Assembly (NCBI GenBank): GCA_918026815.1
Contig: CAKJVC010000055.1
Location: 124,001-188,000 of the forward strand
Length of the DNA stretch: 64,000 bases
Direction of reading: 5' to 3'
DNA from: Chalara sp. BL73
Taxonomy: Eukaryota; Ascomycota; Leotiomycetes; Helotiales
Below, piece after piece: positions 1 to 11,049 of the stretch. The first letter of the stretch is position 1. Each line of letters begins with the position of its first letter. The notes beneath the pieces are model-generated. The model ran no database searches and was not told the DNA's origin. It saw nothing but the letters and a program-made list of their open reading frames with translations. Both the position numbers and the translations under genes were made by a program.

Positions 1-1680
1 TTGTTCCCCGACCCGCGACAACTCGACCATATTAGCCAGGCTGCTCCTTCCAAGATAGAACAGCTATGTCAGCAATGGAGAGTACCTCGAGAAGTTGGAC
101 AGGACATCGTTAAGCTTGCCCTCTTTGATATCATCTTCTATGTTGGTATGCTATATCGGAAAATCATCGGGCGGGGAAATACGCTAACATGAAGTAGATG
201 ATAGTGGATCAATGAAGTTCGAGGAGAATGGTGAGCGTATCGACGACATGAAGCTCATCGTTCAGAAAGCTGCATTTGCTGCTTCTTTATTTGATGCTGA
301 TGGGATCGAGGTCCGCTTCATGAACAGCAATATACAAGGGAACAATATCCGCACAGCACAGGAAGTTGATCATTTGATTCAGCAAGTTCAGTTCAAGGGA
401 CTGACTCCCATGGGTACACAACTTAGGGCCAAAGTCTTGGAGCCACTTGTTGTCCAAAAAGCTAGGATTAATCAACTTCGCAAGCCAGTCCTAATTATAA
501 CCATAACTGATGGACAGCCAGCTGGTGAAGCCAACGATGCAGTATTTGAAGCAATTAAATATGCATCTAATGAGCTAAGCAGAACCCCTCATGGCAAGGG
601 AGCAGTTTCTTTCCAATTCGCCCAGGTTGGAAACGATCTCAAGGCCCGAGAATTCCTTGGCAAGCTTGATAATGAACCTGGCATTGGAGAACTGATCGAT
701 TCAACTTCCAACTTCGAGGTCGAGCAAGATGAAATGAGTCGTGCGAATCCTCCCGTTGATCTTACACCAGAACTGTGGTTGTTGAAACTATTGGTCGGAG
801 CTGTTGATTCATCTTATGATACCAAGGACGAGAAGAGGCAACGTTCTGGCGCACCACCTCAGCAATTTGGCCAGCAGCAGTACCCACCACAAGGCCAGTA
901 TGGAGCTCCTCCGCAACAATATGGTATGTGTATTTACTTCAACTTGTTTTCCCTCTCAGTTAATGGCGGGCTGGGTTTTGCCCAAAGACTCGCTTGCCTC
1001 TTTTACTAGCTTTGAAGCATCTTAGCCTCTATTCGGTTTTATATAATTTCAATGCTAATTCGAAAACTAGGTCAACAGCAATACCCACCACAGGGTCAGT
1101 ATGGCGCACCGCCTCCTCAACAATATGGTAGGTAGATTCTACCTGCAACGTATTGGTCATTAGAGTCATAGACCATGTATTAGGAGTGTCTTTGACGCGA
1201 CGCACTTAGTCTCAGACTACTTCTGAGCCTATGGAGGCATTATGCACACTTATATCATTGCAGCGCTGACTCTAGGGAACAGGTCAACAGTACCCGCCAC
1301 AGGGTCAATATGGTGCACCTCCTCAACAATACGGTATGTCAGCTTGTTTTAATTATCGTTTCCATAGGTAGTAGGAAATCACCGGGGACTTGATGTGGGC
1401 TTATTGTCTGTCTTGTTTAATTTATAAGTCTTTGATGATTGCGAGGAATTTCAGGCTTCATGCTATTCTAGTACTAATATTTCGAACAGGCCAGCAGCAG
1501 CAATATCCACCACAAGGCCAATATGGCGCACCAAATCAACAGCATCCCCCTCAAGGACAAGGACAATACGGTGCTCCTCCGCCAGGTCAATATCCAGGCC
1601 AACAGCAGTACCAGCCTCAGCAACCACAAAAGGTAAATTTCTAACTCAAATTTGCGAGATTAATACTAACATAGGTATAA
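1..1680 (+). CDS. von Willebrand factor A domain protein with Q/P/Y/G-rich tail (5' partial)
   Basis: The reading frame is open at the left edge, so the N-terminus is missing. Exons read as 1-145, 198-923, 1071-1127, 1283-1333, 1490-1632 and 1675-1680. Joining the first two exons creates the MIDAS metal-binding motif DDSGSM, the hallmark of a vWA domain, which then runs for about 180 residues. The C-terminal tail is built from repeats of the type GQQQYPPQGQYGAPPQQY. Each middle repeat has its own exon, flanked by phase-1 introns of 147-156 nt. The last intron has a strong TACTAAC branch site; if it is not removed, translation ends at 1644 and only the last two residues change. vWA domains usually bind proteins in a metal-dependent way; the tail looks like a disordered, self-associating region. 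Partner and location cannot be inferred. The family call is firm. Confidence 0.85.
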
Positions 1681-2761
1681 GAAGTACCATTGAGATGTTT
1701 AGCAACTAGTAACAGCGGATGCGGTACCTTCAATCTCATGAGATGAACTATGCTTGAAGAGAAGCTTATATCCTGCGGCATGATGCTCGGGCTAATGAAT
1801 GATACGTTGGTTTTCAGATGGTACGCCACTTGGCTTGCCTTGAATAAAATATAATTCTACTCAATGAAACGTTGTTTGCGCTTTTTGCTTTCCATGCCTT
1901 CAATTTTGATACTAATTACCGACTTTGTTCGTAAGTTGTGCAATACATTACTTCGATGCCCGATGATAAAGGGATTGCACGAACTCAAAGAATCACATTC
2001 TACATATTCAGAATCGAGGATATAAAAAGTAATGAATACAGCAATTAGAACACACCACAAGAAAGCGAAGCGAAGCAATTCCTTGTGACCCCCTCAGAGG
2101 ATGAGTAGAGCGATAAGACCACCTCATGCTCAGGGGTTAAGCAGGTGCCGGATGCTGATTCCAGGAACACAAACACAAAACCTGGTAGTGAATCCGTAAA
2201 TAAGGAAGATTTTCGGGTAGTAAAGTAAGTCAATTCAGCTTGGATTGCGCAATGTAAGGGTGCATATATAGGTAGCCAAACGCCTAGGCGGTCTTTTCTT
2301 CCGTAGTTTCAGCATATCAATCATACACCTCATAAAGGTCTAGCAATCATATAGAGGACTCACTTTTACCACCTATGTGTTAACTTTACTCGAATCATTC
2401 ACTTGCTCAGTGTAAACCTTATTAATTCCTACACTCCTAATATATTTTATTGGCGTTTACTAAGCTCCAAGGTAGGCCTTGCACAGGTCCTCCTGTGCTT
2501 GTATCCGGAGAACTTCAATGGAATGGATATACCTAATTCAGATCCTTTATGTTATAATTATAGATGACCTTGTTTAGGTTCGACACACGACATTAGCCTT
2601 GCTGCGCCGGACGCGACCTGTGGTGGGGGCCAGTGGCGGGATTTCAGGGTATATTGTCCAGTGACTTTAACGAGAACCAGAAGAATATAGATAACTGGCT
2701 TCGAAGTTATCAAGATCACAACGCACTGCCAATCGAAAATAAGAGCTAAATAGACGAAATC
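1681..2761. other. Intergenic, no gene seen
   Basis: About 1.1 kb between the vWA gene and the F-box gene. Only short overlapping ORFs without splice context or family resemblance occur. It should hold the vWA 3' UTR and the F-box promoter. Confidence 0.5.
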
Positions 2762-4120
2762 ATGTCTGAGCAATCCCTTTTACTGAAATACCCCGATGAT
2801 GTCTTCTGTCTCATACTTGATCATTGTGAGCACCCTTCGCTTTATAACCTAGTCTTGACAAACAAATCCCTCCACGAGCGTTGTAATCGACAACTTTATC
2901 GAACTGTGAATCTCGCCTCTCACAATACCGGACGGCGAACCGAGTACGAAGACGGGATTCGCCCAGATGTGTGGGCCAACACTAACGACGGCTGGGGTTC
3001 GGATGGCTTGGTATGTCGACAACGCTCCTTCTTGCGAACCATAACAGAATGCTCAGACGAACACGCACCTCTGGTTCGAAGTTTCTCTTGGACGCTGAAA
3101 TGGCTGGATTACGATGATGATCCCTACGCCTTATCCCAGATCGACCGCCAGGTTTGGACGGTCTTCAGCCGTCTTACGAACGTAGAAAGTCTAGATCTTG
3201 CATCACTTGCAATGGAAGAAATTGACGACCCTTACGTCCGCCAAATTCCATCTTCTCTGTGTCTCTTTCCGCGCGTGATCCGGTTGCGGCTGATGGGGTG
3301 GATTCCGCATGGCCTGGTTGGGACCATTCTCAGGTCGATCGACGTATCGAAGCTAGAAAGTTTAAGCCTCAGTATGCTGCAGGAAGAAGGGAGACTCCCT
3401 GATGGAAGCCCAATGCCTGAAAATATCAACAAGGAGAACTGGGACGAGCCGTGGAGGAAAAAATTGTCCCGTTATGGCGTCTCGGACAACACTGTGGATA
3501 GCAGTCTCATGGCTGCTGGAATCATTTTCCCAGGGCCAATGTGGTTGCCGATTGTACCACTCATTGGTAAACTGCTTTCGCTCCAGCATTTGCAGATCCA
3601 AATCCCGCCTCTGGAGGCTAGTGATATGGACCATATCTCTCCGGATCAGGAGCAATATATCTCTGTTATGGCAGACTTAGTCGCCTCGAGCGCACCCAAC
3701 CTGCAAACGCTGGCTATTCATTTTCTACGGCGCATCCGGTGGAACCTGTCCGGCTCTGCTCGAAATCATGATTTGTTGGTTCAGCTTTTCCGAGCTAGAA
3801 TCTCTAAGCCCATTCTGGAGACATTTCGTTCACTGTTTTCGAGAGCAGATGAGTGGCCATTGTTGCGCGGAGTCTCTTTCACCGGGTTCCTTGAAGAAAA
3901 TGAGACACGGGAGGCACATGAACACTTGGAGAAAATCCTAGCGGTAAGAACCGAAATGGAATGCTCTTTGGCCAGCAGAGGAGTTACTCTAGAATGGTTA
4001 GACAAATCCGATATGCCAGGCGTCTTGTTTTTGGGCTATGATAGTTCGATCTCGGAGGAATCACTAAGCCAGTTCGTCGAAGCATATCAACACATCGAGC
4101 TAGATCAGGTAGATAGCTAG
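2762..4120 (+). CDS. F-box-like protein with leucine-rich C-terminal region
   Basis: A single exon of 452 codons. Residues about 9-50 (LKYPDDVFCLILDHCEH..., then a leucine/cysteine pattern ending in RQLYRTVNL) fit the divergent F-box seen in many Pezizomycotina proteins. It is followed by irregular leucine-rich stretches (LTNVESLDLASLAMEE, LESLSLSML, LLSLQHLQIQIPPL, LQTLAIHF). Such proteins are expected to be substrate adaptors of SCF ubiquitin ligases, binding Skp1 through the F-box. The substrate cannot be predicted. The ATG at 2762 sits directly before the F-box, as usual for the family. There are no introns and no breaks. A second F-box gene lies at 42897, but the two are not obvious paralogues. 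Confidence 0.75.
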   Translation: MSEQSLLLKYPDDVFCLILDHCEHPSLYNLVLTNKSLHERCNRQLYRTVNLASHNTGRRTEYEDGIRPDVWANTNDGWGSDGLVCRQRSFLRTITECSDEHAPLVRSFSWTLKWLDYDDDPYALSQIDRQVWTVFSRLTNVESLDLASLAMEEIDDPYVRQIPSSLCLFPRVIRLRLMGWIPHGLVGTILRSIDVSKLESLSLSMLQEEGRLPDGSPMPENINKENWDEPWRKKLSRYGVSDNTVDSSLMAAGIIFPGPMWLPIVPLIGKLLSLQHLQIQIPPLEASDMDHISPDQEQYISVMADLVASSAPNLQTLAIHFLRRIRWNLSGSARNHDLLVQLFRARISKPILETFRSLFSRADEWPLLRGVSFTGFLEENETREAHEHLEKILAVRTEMECSLASRGVTLEWLDKSDMPGVLFLGYDSSISEESLSQFVEAYQHIELDQVDS

Positions 4121-4399
4121 ATAGGACTGCAATTGCTAATATTATCATGCATTGTCTTTGAGACACTTCAATATGACAAATACGTAAGTTACCAGGCACT
4201 CCTCGCCCTCATGTTCAAGACTGATAGACGTCCAAGCTTGACCCCTCTGGCCGGCATCTTCTTCAACCCCCACATTTTTGTGGATGCCTCTATCTTTCAC
4301 AACGTCAGGCGCTACTCGCGTCTTCGTGATACAGAGGGATCTTCGTCTTTTATCCTGTTCCACTTCAATTTTTGATCAACCGGGGCACCTATCGTTCAA

Positions 4400-6238
4400 T
4401 CAACGTGTTTCGACGGCCCAGAAGTCCCACCTCACGCAGCCATAAACACCATTTTCTACGAAGCTTCCCAGATCCTGCGAATCTTTCTTGGCCCCAGGAC
4501 AGAAGTTGTCGACAACCTTGGTGAGCGCTATTCGACACCGCTCACCATGAATTTCGTATTTCTGCTTGGGTTGGCATTTGAACCCACTTGGCTCAAAATA
4601 GCTTGCTCGCATGCGGATGCTGATGTCGCCCAAGCTGCCGGCTTTGGTCTCGCGGCTGCCGTCATTTTTATAGTAGTAGCCGCAAGCGGCTTGCCCTTTG
4701 GCCTTGCACGTATCCTGCGAAAAGGTATTGTCAGAGGGAGTCTTGGATGGGTCGAGAGTATACTGTTGGCCATCGCCTGATCGAGCACAGAATTGTTTGA
4801 CAGCGTCCATGGCCATGTCATGCTTGATCGTTCGATGGGTCCCTTGCGTGATGTAACCGTGGTCTTTGTTCTTAGGATAGCAGTCCGGGGTATCGTAGGA
4901 CTTCGGCGCAAATTTGAACTGGATACAATTAGTCTTGTCAGTGAGTATGCCCCCGTGCTTGAATGTCCTAGTATTCGTGTCACAGCTATTAATCGTCTGC
5001 GCGAAGTATTTTTTGCACGTATCTTTGTCAATTTTATATTCAGCAGGCCCTCGGCAGTTACTTGTGGCCTCGACGGAGAAGAAATCTGTCTCTGGATTTT
5101 TGGCAACTATCCATGTGCTTTTGTCGCCTTGCTTGGTCTTTTTGCCACTGATGGATTTGCAAAAGTCGTCCGTTCGTTGTATTGCCGAATCTTCATAGTC
5201 GTAGTTGAAGTGTTGGCCTCGAGAATCAACCTTGTTGCATTGGAGCTTGGTGATAGGGTCCCCATCGATCTCGAAAGAATAAGTACCGCAACCCTGTTTC
5301 TTGGTCGCACCCCCATAGAGAGAGTGAGAATCACGTTGACCTGCCAATTGTCGTTAGTCATGTAGTTAAGAGGGGAAGGGAGGCATAAAGGCACGAAGGC
5401 ATTTATCACTCAACAGCCGAACCTCTGGTATTGTGTGCTTACAGGTTTTGACTGCCGAGCTATAGGAATCCACGCAGTTTCGAGAACAAGCATCATTTTT
5501 CTTATGGAACTTGAATTCAAACTTAATTCTCAAACCGGCTAGCTCAGAGGACTTTTTGTAGGTACTGTCGTCGGGAAGATCTTGCACGCCGAGTGTTTTA
5601 GATTGATCCTTAGAGAGATTGCTTTTGCAGAAGACGGCAGCCAGCGCATTGATATAGCCCGGGTCAGTGCCACGGAGGAGTTCTTTATTAGAGCCCTGAG
5701 AAGCGCATGTTGGCTTCGAGGTCGACGCGGTGGGCTTGGGGATAGGTCCGGTCCATGCAGGATCTTTGGTGTACTTGGCGAAGTCCTTTTTGGGATTCAC
5801 TTGACTGAATGGGCAGGTAGGATTTTTCGTGGTCGTTGGCTGTTTAGTTGTGGTTTTGGGCGATTCACTTGTGCTCTTTGAGGGCTCTTTTTGACTAGAG
5901 GTTGAGTATGGTGGTGGCGATGTCGGAGCTGGGGGACCACCTGGAATAGGCTTGAATAGCCATGCTGCAAGTGCTCCAGCTCCTACTACGCCGGCACCAA
6001 TAGCCACCGCAATAGCTACTGTTTCTGTTTTATCACCACTAGTTGTGGTTTTGGTGATTGTAGTGGCTTTCGTTATAGGCGGCGTCAACCCACTGATACT
6101 CAGAGTTGTGGGAGTGAAAACCCCTAAGACATACCAGTTAGCATGACTCAACCAATCAATTTTCAAGCCAACCCAACCAAAAGCAAAATGTACATCCGCA
6201 GCATGACTATTTTCGAGTGCCTCACCCATATGAGACAA
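4400..6238 (-). CDS. Single-span membrane protein with triplicated Cys-rich ectodomain module
   Basis: Exon 1 is 6238-5443 and exon 2 is 5340-4400; the 102-nt intron has a GTAAGC donor and restores a cysteine codon. The protein of about 578 residues has one clear hydrophobic span (residues about 73-95, TVAIAVAIGAG...AAWLF), then a Pro/Thr/Ser linker, then a Cys-rich region. That region contains three versions of one module with the pattern C...C...L...V..C...GG...GC..Y/W.F. The last ends in NGVYGCVRWDFWA, matching the C-terminal module of the gene at 13010-14954. The N-terminus is uncertain: the other frame offers a signal-peptide-like start (MLRMYILLLVGLA, near 6190) before a TGCTAAC branch site at about 6125, but no junction keeps frame. 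Topology and function (cell-surface or secreted) are inferred. No enzyme motif is seen. Confidence 0.65.
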
Positions 6239-7501
6239 CTGTACTCAAAATACCCCAAACTCTCTTTTGAGCCTCTGGAACCGGACTAAGCCCCACCTTA
6301 TTTCAGTCATGCTTGCGGTGGGAAGTAAAAACCTCCCAAACCCAGAGGTGTTGGCTTTTTTTTTAATGAATAGACCTATGTAGTTGGACATAAATACTAT
6401 GCAACGAGCCTCGTTCCCATTTGCAGAACACTATTCCTTTGAAAGGATGGAGGAATATCGCGGGCGAAGTGTTTTTTTTTCAGAGGCAAGACTGCTGGAT
6501 AGAGCTTGCAGATTTCATGGTCAGTGATGCTCACTGAAGGATTGGATTGACTCGAAAAATAGATAGCAATGTTTCCTGTCTTAAGCCCTGAGAACAAATA
6601 CACGAGCAGTATATGTAGGAAGAGGTCGCTGAGGTTAATTCATGTTTGAAAATACTGCTTTATAAAGAGTAACCATCGCTACTTCGCAAAAATGCGCGGC
6701 AGGCTCGAAACACTTTTCTTTTTTCGGCAGATTATTACCTACCTTTTTCTTTCAAATAGCTTCCACGTCACAGCGAGACCAGCCGCTGATACTCCATCGC
6801 CTTCGCCAAATCCGACACCAATCACCAAGTCTGCAACTTCTAATGGAATTGTTATCACAGGTAAATAGATGGATTTCTTTGCTTTGCCATACTGAATTAG
6901 TTAACGCGAGCATGGCTTCTAAAAAAAATAAAACCCCTCATATCACGATACAAGGAGTTAAGCTGTTCTGCATGCGAGAAACACGTATTTAGTTACCCAG
7001 ACAAACGATCACCGCAGCACGCCACACACCTATGCGATTCCAGGGGTTAGCTGCAGCTTCTGGTTCATGGTGTCACGCTTCACAGCATCGAATGTTCGTA
7101 GGAGCGAGGCCGATGCGCGCTTTCTTGCGGACGTTACGGTCAGCAATTAATTCCTTTAGACATGCTGCGACAGGATTTATTTTATTTCTTCTCATAGGAA
7201 GACGTCAGGGGCAGTTTTAGTACCTTCTAAAGGATCAGCGCCAGGGCTAAGTTGAGTAGAGAATGATCAGGAAAGAACTCATATCTGTGGTTTCCTACAA
7301 GAATCTCTGGGTATTAGAAATGCACTCTATTATATTATATGTCGAATCGCTTTATGTTTCGTTCTGATCCGGTTTCTCTTTCCATTTGTGCTTTCCTTCA
7401 TCTCCACCTCTTTCGCCATTGCGCCTCTATTTTGTCTTATTTTCACATTATTTGTTTCCCTACTTTGTTACATTTTTTCCCATTAACCTCTATCCATTGC
7501 T
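6239..7501. other. Intergenic, one orphan signal-peptide-like exon
   Basis: About 1.26 kb between divergent genes. It contains the exon-like piece at 6692-6860 described separately. The rest shows only short ORFs. Confidence 0.5.
6692..6860 (+). pseudogene. Orphan first exon with signal peptide, possible relic of a module-family gene
   Basis: From ATG 6692 the frame reads a basic start, a hydrophobic stretch (FFFRQIITYLFLSNSFHVTA) and a Pro/Thr/Ser segment containing PSPNPTPITKSATS. It meets a GTAAAT donor at 6861 just before an in-frame stop. The composition resembles the Pro/Thr linkers of the genes at 4400 and 13010 (for example GLTPPITKATT). No convincing second exon follows, so this may be a leftover of a lost paralogue or chance. 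Confidence 0.25.
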
Positions 7502-8722
7502 ATGAAGTTGCTCCATCTCTTACCCACGATTATTTTGCTTCGGCTCGCCAGTGCTATAGCACACAGTCCCCTAACCATCCGTGCGGATAAGACGCCCGAC
7601 AACCCCGACGGAGAGGACGATTATACTGAACCAGTTACCGGCGATATACTTCCACGTCCGCGTATTTTGCCGTTTGGTGAAAATGGCGTCAACCAGCCGG
7701 ATGAGGCTAAATCTCGCAAAATCGACTGGGACCAAACCTGTACTGACGCCGGAGATCGCCTTAAGATCACGAAGGCGTTTGCAGATACAATGATGCTGGT
7801 TAGAAATGCCATTAAGGCTTTAGAAGAGTTGAGGAAAAGCCTCCCCGAGAAGCCAAAGAAAAATTCGTCGATAAAGAAGAATCAGCAGCACATTGCTGCC
7901 CAGGATCCAGCCTATACTCAGATGTGGCACGCCTTAGACCGACGCATAGAAGATGTGAAGAAGAAATACGAGAAGATACTTACAGGAGTCGAAGCGATGC
8001 CTGACGACCGACCAAAGGGCAAGGTTGGGTTGCGCTTCATCTGTGACAAAGATGGTGAAATAATGGATTCTAAGGGGGAAAAGCCATACTGTTATGGGTA
8101 AGTTTTCACCTTCGTTTCTCTTTCTCGTAAAGGCTGTTCGTTACGAGAACAAGACAATATTTCTAAGCGCTCAAGGTATATACAAGCTGAATATCGAAAG
8201 ATCTCTCTCTTGTATCTAATTTCTTGAAGTTATCTCAGTTGGATGTAATAATGCTAATTCCATTTCAGGGGCGCACAAGCTATTGCAACTAACGCGGGGA
8301 ATGACCAACCCATCGAGAAGAAATATGTATTTGCACATAGTGCCTCTATAATTTTCTGCCCGCCATTCTTCGACGACACAAAGTATCCCAATATGGAACA
8401 GAACTACAATAACTTTGATAACCACAAAACTCTCGATCTGATTGATTGTCGGGAGAGGATCGTATTGCACGAGCTGACCCATTTGGCATGGACATTAGAC
8501 ATTTACACTGTAGAAAATGTAGGTTTTTTATTGTCTGCTAAGACAGCTGGGAAGAATGGGGGAAAAGATCCAGACTGGTTGAATGCCAGCAAGAACGCTG
8601 ACAGCTTTGCTTGGTATGCATTATATAGCTATTGGAACAGACTGGATAAATGGGGTAGCGATACTTGTAACAATGACGCATGGCCCAAGGGTGTTAAAAA
8701 ACCTAATAAAGTTAACTATTAG
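7502..8722 (+). CDS. Secreted putative zinc metalloprotease (HExxH, M35/aspzincin-like)
   Basis: Exons are 7502-8097 and 8269-8722, giving 349 residues. The N-terminus is a clean signal peptide (MKLLHLLPTIILLRLASAIA). The zinc motif HELTH is at residues about 265-269 within IVLHELTHLAW. It is followed about 50 residues later by NADSFAWYALYSYW, the AD-containing segment that supplies a further zinc ligand in deuterolysin-like fungal proteases. Paired cysteines (ICD, YCYG, IIFCPP, LIDCRE, DTCNN) suggest disulfides. The likely role is extracellular peptide hydrolysis; the substrate is unknown. It converges with the secreted protein gene at 9036. The N-terminal 200 residues, rich in Lys/Glu, may be a prodomain. 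Family placement within M35-like enzymes is an inference from the two motifs. Confidence 0.75.
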
Positions 8723-9035
8723 GAAAAAGGATATCTAGACATAAAATGTGGATGTTTATATGGTCTGATTTCGAAGAGAAAAATGGCACATTTTAGATGA
8801 CGTTACATATCCTGTCCGTGTGAAATAGTCCTCGCCATATCAAAAATTTTCTCTATATACCTGCATCATGGGTCGCTGTCAAACGAATACGACATTCAAA
8901 GTGAGCCTTGAAGCAGCATGGGATAGAACCCACCCATCTCAGGGACTAAACGTGTAGGCATTCAGGGCGTGAGGATGGAAACTCAAAAAATTAAGTTGAG
9001 AGCTATCTGTTCTACTAGTCTACCTGACCAGATTG
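8723..9035. other. Short convergent intergenic region
   Basis: About 310 bp holding the 3' ends of two convergent genes. Nothing else is seen. Confidence 0.5.
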
Positions 9036-10089
9036 TCACCATGTATCATTGTGTTGATCTGTCTTATCATCCTCAACCCAAAGTGCTGCCTTCTTTTTTC
9101 CTTCATGGTCGGGATCGTATTTAAAGAGCAGCATCCCCCTTGGGCCATCTCGGAGCTCGCGGTTCTGATTGCCTAGGGGCGTATACTTGATTGTCTTCCA
9201 GTTTGGGTTCGCATGATAGCCTGGGTCGTTTTCGTCTCCATTATCTGTAAGGGCTGGGATGAAATTGCCAACCGTCTTCCTCATCTTGGCCCATTTTTTC
9301 TTGTATGTTTTGTATTCTTCCGTAGTTTCTTCAGGGCTCGAGTCGGGAATGATAAGATATCCCTTGATGTGCTGGCCTTCGTTGATTTTGACAGCCTTCT
9401 CTTTGAGAGATGCCTGCTCGGTCACCTTCTTCTTCTTGTTCTCCACTCCATCTACCAGGCCTTTAATTACAGTCCTTTCAAAAACATCATCAGGAGTTTC
9501 ACCTTTGAGAGTGTACTCTTCGTCCGGAGTAAATGCGATGTTCTCCCAGTAGTGTCCCATGAAAAGCCCCGTTCGGCTGACAATAACTAGAGCAGTACAG
9601 CCACAGAGACCTTCTGTCCCTAAGCTAATCGGCACATCCTTCAACTCTTCGAACAAAGATGTACAAACATCGCTTCCACCACTCTCAAATACCACGTCAT
9701 TAAATGCCTCGTGACCTAGTTCCCGTTTGTAGAACGCCTTCATTGATATCTTGGGTAAAGACATTGTGCGAGCCTCCAGCTTGGGGCCTGTGGAGTTGAG
9801 AGCATTGTGCTCGAAAAATCTGGGCGGTAGTTTGGGTGTTTGTGAGTTCAATGTAGGTGCGACGCATAAACTTCGAGGCCCTCGTTTCGTTATAATAGAG
9901 TTATCTAAATTGAGATCGAGAGCCCGTCGCGGGTCAATTTCGGCCTTGTATGATTCTGCTGCTTCATAGTGCCCTTTTTTTGGGTATTAGCATTCCATTT
10001 CCCTTACGCAGAAATAGCAACTTGCCCTTCAGGATGCTCCCATAAACTTGAATGGCCTGTAAGAAGGTCAGAAGCCAAAAGAGCCTCAT
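9036..10089 (-). CDS. Secreted propeptide-processed protein of unknown function
   Basis: Exon 1 is 10089-10026 and exon 2 is 9973-9036, giving 333 residues. The first exon encodes a signal peptide (MRLFWLLTFLQAIQVYG). The 52-nt intron uses a GC-AG pair with the consensus donor GCAAGT; a 34-nt GT-AG alternative (GTAAGG) is implausibly short. A Lys-Arg pair at residues 51-52 (IITKRGPRS) looks like a Kex2 cleavage site, so an N-terminal propeptide is likely. The mature part carries GCTALVIVSRTG followed by GHYWENIAF, a motif I associate with uncharacterised fungal secreted proteins. It contains Cys, His and Glu in close order, but I cannot assign a catalytic family. The C-terminal half is Lys-rich. 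Neighbours are a secreted protease and Cys-module proteins. Function unknown. Confidence 0.65.
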
Positions 10090-11049
10090 AATGAGAGTTA
10101 ACCGAATTTAAAGTCTAGTTTGAATCGTAGATTTATGAGATGAGGTTAAAATAATGTTTCGATAAATGTTGAATTGTAGTAACTACCGCGAATATAGACA
10201 TCGCCAAGGGCATAACCTACTATTTATTCATCTCACACCAGTTCTGTTTTATTGAAGTAAAGCACCGCAAACAGATTCGAAAGTCAAAACCATACTGCCG
10301 TCTTCTAACATGGCTATGGTACTCCTTCAGGATGGGTAGTCGGTATTGAATTGTAGACTTTCAATCCTATAGTAAGATAAACATGCGAGTGTACCTGGTA
10401 CACCCCTAGGCAGGAGCAGCTGGCTGAGGAAGAGTTGGTGGCTATATGTTGCATCTTGATCTCATATATATTTGAAATCCATCTTGCTAGTAGTTGGATT
10501 GTTGGCTGCATGAAACGGGCTCCGCGGCTAAGATGTTGGAACTGTTTAAATTTACGGTTGGTCGTGACTGTGGCGCAACACGATACCAACAGAGTAAGCA
10601 TCCCACCGCCTCGACGCAGCTCCTTCAAAATAGCCGTTTGGAGGATGAGGGCATTTTGCAAAAGTTGGAGTGACTAAATTACTACCTTCTTTAGCGGCTA
10701 TATAAGACCATAACACTCAATCTTTGATTCCGGTATATTACTACTTGGGAAACACAATTAAGCGATGTCTGGTCAAAGCAGAGAGATACCCGAGAGTGTC
10801 ATTGGGGACTTCTGAAGTGCTGTTGGTAAATGATGTGAAAATAGCGCACTGTGGCAGAGCTGGAGAACCGTCTAAGCGCCGGGCTCAAAGGGAACCCTAG
10901 ACGATAGGCATTCTAGACTATAGAAGGTATCTAAATATGCCACAGGCATGCAGTCTTGGCACCACAGCGCACATTACTCAAAAATTTTCCTGCCTCCTTA
11001 AGCTTGCCTTCTATTTACTCGTTCATGTTTCAACGCAACGACAACAAGC
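10090..11049. other. Intergenic, nothing seen
   Basis: Divergent promoter region between the secreted protein and the ankyrin gene. Overlapping ORFs at 10314-10677 on both strands have no recognisable features. Confidence 0.45.

Noticed and set aside
4528..5365. ORFs of up to 192 aa antisense to and in other frames of the Cys-module gene
   Set aside because: They lack domain features, while the 4400-5340 frame has conserved Cys spacing and a good junction.
10314..10677. Overlapping 115-aa and 80-aa ORFs
   Set aside because: No signal peptide, no motif and no intron context; judged chance ORFs in a promoter region.
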